Assembly: GCA_900169235.1 (NCBI GenBank) | Contig: FWCC01000193.1 | Location: forward strand, 147,339-211,338 | Origin: Zarea fungicola | Taxonomy: Eukaryota; Ascomycota; Sordariomycetes; Hypocreales; Cordycipitaceae | Direction: 5' to 3' | Length of the DNA stretch: 64,000 nt | In this document: positions 59,150 through 64,000 of the stretch, one piece after another | Layout of the letters: each line of letters starts with the position of its first letter | Position numbering within the stretch: position 1 is the first letter of the stretch | Notes under the pieces: generated by a model | Told to the model about the DNA's origin: nothing | The model's input: the letters and a program-made list of their open reading frames with translations, nothing else | Databases searched by the model: none | Translations under genes and position numbers: made by a program

Positions 59150-60623
59150 ATGAGCCAGCAACATCTCGCTCCACTCATTACGACAAAAGTTGGGGACACT
59201 TCTGAACCAGAAACCAATGGAGATACTCCTGAAACTACCTGCTTAAAATGCAGCCCTGTTGAGCTCTGGCTCTGGGACCAAAGTAACTATCGCAACCAAT
59301 GTCAGCCAGGAGATGAAGTCGTTGACACGTTTCAAGCCGGCACCACGGTACAACCAGTGCACGAACGCATAACTTCACTTCGATTCGACAAACATTCTTA
59401 TGATTTAGCTCTCATGTAAGCCTGTATTTGTCCAATTTAGCATGGGTTAAAACAAAACTGACGCATACCGAGGGGAAAAGCTTTGCAAAGGCGAATGAGA
59501 TTCGTCGGTGTCAAACGTGTCGGCGGGCTCTTTCTGCGTTGTATTCGATACCGGATGTCTGGTGGTCGGAACATTGTAGAAAGGGCAATGGCTACTTCAG
59601 CTCTCAGGATATTGCTGATGGAAATGGCAATGTGGTTGGAATGGGTACGGTTTTAAGCGGTCTTCCTTGGCCCATTTGCGGTTTTGAGTTGATCAATGAC
59701 AATTGCTAACTTTTTCTTTTTCCTCAGTGAGCTGGTCGCGGTTCCTGTCCAAGCATGTTGAGGGAAACTATATGTATGAGTGGCTCAAGTTGAATGTGTT
59801 TACGCACTGGCTTGCCGGATCAGCAACGACGAGCCCTTCCAACCGCCAGGCTATTCTGGTATTTGATGCCAACCGCGTCGTCAAAAAGAGGCTCACCTCC
59901 GAAATAATTTTTGGCAAACTAAAAATAGAGGAGCTTGTAGATCCGTTCTGGGTCTACAATCACCTGCTGAACGAGGTCCTCAACTTGCAGGAGATGGCAA
60001 CCTGGAAGGCGCGCGACCTAGTACGAATTATCGAAATGTCAACTGAACGATTTCCAATGCAGTTCAATCAGTATCGTCTACATGACCTTTCTCGCCACGT
60101 GCTCCATGTTGCTGAGACGGCTGCCGTTACCAAGGACACGTTTCAACGTATCATGGCCCAGCACAGCACCTTTATGGACGCCGTCACTACCGGCAGCGAC
60201 ATTCAATGCGGCGTAACGAGAGCCATTCACGACCGTCTCCTCTTCTATGAGCAATCGGCCTCTAGCATGCACTATCGCGCTGCCTCCGTCAAGGAGAGGC
60301 TGGGAAACGAGATTCAACTCGCGTTCAACTCGGTCACACAGCGGGACGCCGCGGAGACAATTGCGATGGGCGGCGTGATGCGGACAATTGCGCTGGTAAC
60401 GTTGATATTCTTACCGGCTACGTTCATTTCGGCGCTCTTTAGCATGTCTTTCTTCAATTACAGTCCCGATAGACAAACGTGGAGTGTTTCGAATATGTTT
60501 TGGGTGTATTGGATCTTTGCGCTGCCAGTGACGGGGCTGACGGTGTGGTTTCAGTGGGACGCCTTGAGAGCGTCGGTAAGAGCTGGGGAAAAGACGAGAT
60601 ACGGGTATCATTGTTACTGGTAA
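59150..60623 (+). CDS. Fungal CorA-like membrane protein, three exons
   Basis: Exons 59150-59415, 59481-59644 and 59728-60623, with introns of 65 and 83 bases (the latter with TGCTAAC), phases 2 and 1, give 441 residues. The exon 2/3 join (VGMG-VSWSRFL) restores a continuous domain: FWSEHC-like (VWWSEHCRKGNGYF), WLKLNVFTHW, VFDANRVVKKRLT, HDLSRHVLH (long helices), NEIQLAFNSVTQRD, and two C-terminal transmembrane helices (MRTIALVTLIFLPATFISALFS and FWVYWIFALPVTGLTVWF). The membrane pair at the C-terminus is the CorA-fold signature. The magnesium-channel GMN motif between the helices is absent (the loop reads SMSFFNYSPDR), as in the fungal subfamily, so Mg2+ transport is not assured. The exon 1 end and the first intron are my least certain choices. 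Confidence 0.75.
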
Positions 60624-63600
60624 AGATTGAAAGATTATAGTTGTGTAGAGCGATCTTGACAACGGCGTAGTGGGCAAACCATTGGCTCGCCGACCTGGAA
60701 TTGCGGCCTTTGCCTACACCTTTGGTGCAAAGGTAACCACCTCCAGATATATTGGAAGAAATTTAATCCACCAGGTCATACGCAACAAAAAATTCCAAGT
60801 GCCATGTGGTATACGGCTCTGGCATTTCTGCATCCAGCTGCCCCGGGCCTGCGCTAGATGCACGGCTGGCTCGACTTTGAACAGATTTTCGGCGATGATT
60901 CAGAGTCCACCGGAACTCAATCTGACTACAGAGTTAATTTGGTCCTGTATTGAATTGAGGCTAGCACTGTAATCGGCAGCCCGTATCCCATTCTTGCATT
61001 CACTGTCACAGCCATATACAGCGCCGAGCAGGGCTGTCCTTAAAAAGGCAACCTCATAACGTGGAACTATAATAAGAAAAGGCCAACCGCTCAGACCGAC
61101 AAGATTTGGTACATCGGGGCCGAGCTACCACAATTGCATTCGACTCGGACGAACAAAGGCTATGCATTTTAAAAGCGACCAAGGATATCCTTTGAGTAAA
61201 TTTTAAACCTGTTTCTTGGTGCAATTATAATGGAATTGAACAGTCAAGCTTGAAAGCAAGTCGTGCATCAATAACTCCTTGTAAAGCTGGGGCTACCCTA
61301 TACCGTTGTGCACACAGAGCGGCGGGCAGGGCACAAGTCATCTTGCCGCGCGCCGATTATTTCTCACCTCCTTTTGGCAAGAAATTACAAACCACGCGTT
61401 TTCATTTGGCTCCGTTTCATTTTCTCTTTCGAAACATCTTTTATGTTTATTTTTTTTTTAACGTGGGCTTGTTGCTTTGTACTGTCATGTGCATCACGCC
61501 TCTCTGGGTGCGTCATGTGTACCAAGTCGTCCATACTATAAATTGACGACCAGCCATCTTGCTCTTTAAAAGGCCGCCTGAGCACATTTACAAGCGTTTG
61601 ACTGTTTCTTTCGACATTACCTTTTCAACATTTGAACCGTCCCTATGATAGAGGTGGTGAGAGCCAGTTGACAAGGGTCACACTGTAGGTTGTTGTCCGC
61701 CACTTTTCACTGTTTTGTTACTGTTGAATAATCAGCCACATTTTGACTGGTTATTAGTGGGCGCGGGGCGTTTCGTAGCCAAGCATGAAACTTTAATCTG
61801 GGTGGCAGTCTATGACCTCATGTGGTGTCGATCCTTGGGGCTTTTGCGGGCTTTGTGGCTGTTGCGGCCGTGTCGCTGCCACGGGCACACGACAGGGCCC
61901 AAGTGACGCGCGCTCACTTTATAAATGTGAAGGAAGTCTTGAATGATTTTTTCTCCCCTTCTCCGAGTGTTTTATTTCATGATTCAATTCGGCGGACGGT
62001 TTAATCGTGGTATGTGTCTTGATTTAGCGGGACTAAGGTGTCGGGGAGTTCGGGACAGACTCGGAGTAGGAACATGCGGCATTATCAAAGAAATGGCAAA
62101 TCCGAATTCTACTCAATACACGAGTCGCGACAAGGGTTGTACTCAGAGCAAGGCGCTGTGACGTGAGCAAAATTGTGGCTTGATAATTTTTTCTTCAAAT
62201 ATACATGGGGCGGACATAATGTTGACTGGTAGGCAGGGGTTGTAAGTGGGACTAGCGGTCACTCTGATGTAGGAGAATCTGCGTTGTATTTTTTTTTCGC
62301 TTCTAGAACAGCTTGGCGTTTTAATGGCCATGGGACGAGGATGAGTGGTATATTGGATGTGACATGCAGGCATGGGATATGGCTGGCACCTGTGATGCGT
62401 GTGCATTGTGGCTGAGCACAAGGACAAGCCATGAACGGAGTTTTGGATTGGAGATGATCAAGCTGGTTTGGATGGCTTCAGCAATACGCGTGTAAATGAT
62501 TTTGCATCATTGATTGCACCGACCCGGGTAAGCAATGGGACTGTGTTGGGAAAAGCTTCAGAAGGGTCGTCTCGGGATGAGCGGAGACGGGTCGGTAGGA
62601 GAGAGTTTGGTGACCGGCGCCGATTCGGAGAGCGGGGACAGCGGAATCTGCCGTGAGAATAAAATCAAATGATTTTACATTGTGCGTCGTGGAACCAAAC
62701 TAGACGTGAAGAATGGATAGTGGTGAGGGACGTGTCGGAAGCGGGGGAGCGGAAGGCTTGATTGAGAGTGAGCATGTGTGCAAATGCGGGAATGGAGCGG
62801 TTTGCCGTTTTAAAAACCGTAGAAAGTGTAAATGCGCGATGTGCGTATGTACAAGTAGTAATATTGTTGATGAGCGTATCAGTATTCAGTATTTCCGGTT
62901 GCTATTCTTAGCTGCCAGACAGCGCCAGACAGCAACTGGCGCGACAGGGTATAGCGACAGGGTACAAGGCCAGCTAGCGAGAAACCAGGCCAAGAGATTC
63001 CGTCATCATGTGTCAGAGGCCAGAGACAGAGGGCAATCTGGAGCCGGCCCATGTTCTCCAGCGGCCAAGTAAAGCGGCATACGCAGATGTGAGCTCATGT
63101 CTGGATGTCTCGAGACCACCCTGCCGAGTTTGGGATGGAGCGGAAGCAATGGGCCGTTTGAACCGAGTAGTTTGGAATCGGATTGCGAATTATTTTCTTG
63201 GGTTTCTTTTCATGTCGAATTGGGTTTGGGGTGTGTGAAATGGATGCATTACGAATATCCCAGTCATTGTGCAGAAATGATCTTGGCAGGGACATTTATC
63301 GTTTATTACCAAGTACAGTGGCAGACGAGGCTGTACGCAGCACAGTATGAGAATGATGGCTGATGCTGTCGATGCCTGAGGAGCCAAATGCCCTTTACTG
63401 GCAGCATGCATTACAAAGCCAGAGGACACAGCAGATGCAGCCGCTGAAGGACCTCGCTGTGGCTTTGCTTTCAAGCTCTTTAGTGGTTGAGTGGTGAGTG
63501 GCTGCAGGGCTCTAGTGGATGGCCAGTGACTCTTCAGTGGGTTTCAGTGGTTCCAGTGGGTTTTAGTGGGTCGAGCCTGGAACCGGCCGTCGGCTTGAGA

Positions 63601-64000
63601 TGGGCGGAGCAAGCAGCGCTACTTGATTGACTGGAACCAGTATTACTACGTAGTGGCCTCTGTCCATCTGCCTCCCCTGGTTACCGAGTTGCGGAATCAT
63701 CGGATGCTGCTAAAAAATTAAGAAAAAGAAGCAAAAAAGCATAAAAATTCTGCGACATTTCGACAAGCGGAAACGGCCATCTTTTCGCTGCTAGTAACCC
63801 GCGGGATGAGCATGATAAATCTCCGGCTCGACCCCGACCCTGCCCCGAGATAGACACCTACAGTCTGTAGATGCGACTGCCTTTCTACCAAGCTTCAACT
63901 AATAAATACCAGGCTGCCGTCTGCATTAGCCTCTTCTCGGATCGCTGATTTGGCTCCGCTGCAGTTACCTCACTAAAAGTAACGTAGGCCACCCACCTGA
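60624..64000. other. 3.4 kb without recognisable gene
   Basis: The open frames are short, mostly overlapping, and have no motifs. AGTGG-rich sequence clusters at 63485-63572. No transposon ends or RNA gene could be supported. The region continues past the window, so it may be the upstream part of a gene to the right. Confidence 0.5.

Noticed and set aside
58731..59153. 141-codon plus-strand frame before the CorA-like gene
   Set aside because: It runs into the start of the CorA-like gene in a different frame and has no motifs; composition is typical of non-coding promoter sequence.
1..64000. CRISPR arrays, rRNA, bacterial operon signals and complete transposons
   Set aside because: None seen: there are no regular spacer repeats, no recognised rRNA core, and no paired terminal repeats with a transposase or reverse transcriptase frame. 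tRNAs were looked for by T-loop pattern only, so a missed one is possible.

Overview
The window reads as nuclear DNA of a filamentous ascomycete (Pezizomycotina). A hypocrealean Sordariomycete is my best guess, made from family memory only. The signs are: genes interrupted by 51-206 bp GT...AG introns with CTAAC/CTGAC-type branch points; fungal-only families (DUF3433, AmdX-like C2H2 factor, LsdA/Rds1 ferritin-like protein, fungal CorA-like protein, an NLR with a SesB-type lipase domain); TATA boxes about 75-140 bp before several start codons; and no operons or ribosome-binding sites. I worked out exon structures by eye from reading frames, splice signals and family knowledge.

Layout. 1-6.2 kb: an intronless L-lactate dehydrogenase, a four-exon formate/nitrite (FNT) channel and a truncated short-chain dehydrogenase. 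6.8-11.4 kb: an intact two-exon fungal NLR of about 1506 residues (lipase-like effector, NACHT, about 15 HEAT repeats). 11.6-18 kb, all on the minus strand: a secreted ferritin-like protein, a DUF899 thioredoxin-like protein, an 89-residue acyl-CoA-binding protein in three small exons and a 15-cysteine secreted protein. 20.6-26 kb: a 1394-residue DUF3433 membrane protein convergent with a GPI-type CAP/PR-1 protein. 26-33.2 kb: a 7.3 kb gene-poor stretch ending in the pyrimidine-rich leader of an AmdX-like zinc-finger factor (33.2-37 kb). 38.7-41.3 kb: a single-span membrane protein and a Nudix hydrolase. 41.4-48.3 kb: a secreted GH3 N-acetylglucosaminidase-like enzyme, a secreted beta-lactamase-like serine hydrolase broken by one in-frame TAG, an FAD monooxygenase and a secreted CE1/feruloyl-type esterase. 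48.7-52.2 kb: a PD-(D/E)XK-like gene whose last intron is a 9-bp minisatellite, its divergent partner of unknown function, and a 6-cysteine secreted protein. 52.2-56.2 kb is gene-poor. 56.2-60.6 kb: a three-exon GST-like protein, the decayed N-terminus of a second NLR/STAND gene, and a three-exon CorA-like membrane protein. 60.6-64 kb: no gene seen.

How the genes fit together. No biosynthetic cluster is evident (no PKS, NRPS or terpene synthase). Several products are secreted or surface-located (GH3, beta-lactamase-like protein, esterase, CAP protein, ferritin-like protein, two cysteine-rich proteins), which fits interaction with substrates or other organisms. The neighbouring GH3 and beta-lactamase-like genes resemble bacterial NagZ/AmpC-type activities on cell-wall sugars. 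Together with the intact NLR and the NLR relic they are the most interesting themes here. Decay is visible in three genes (SDR, beta-lactamase-like, NLR relic).
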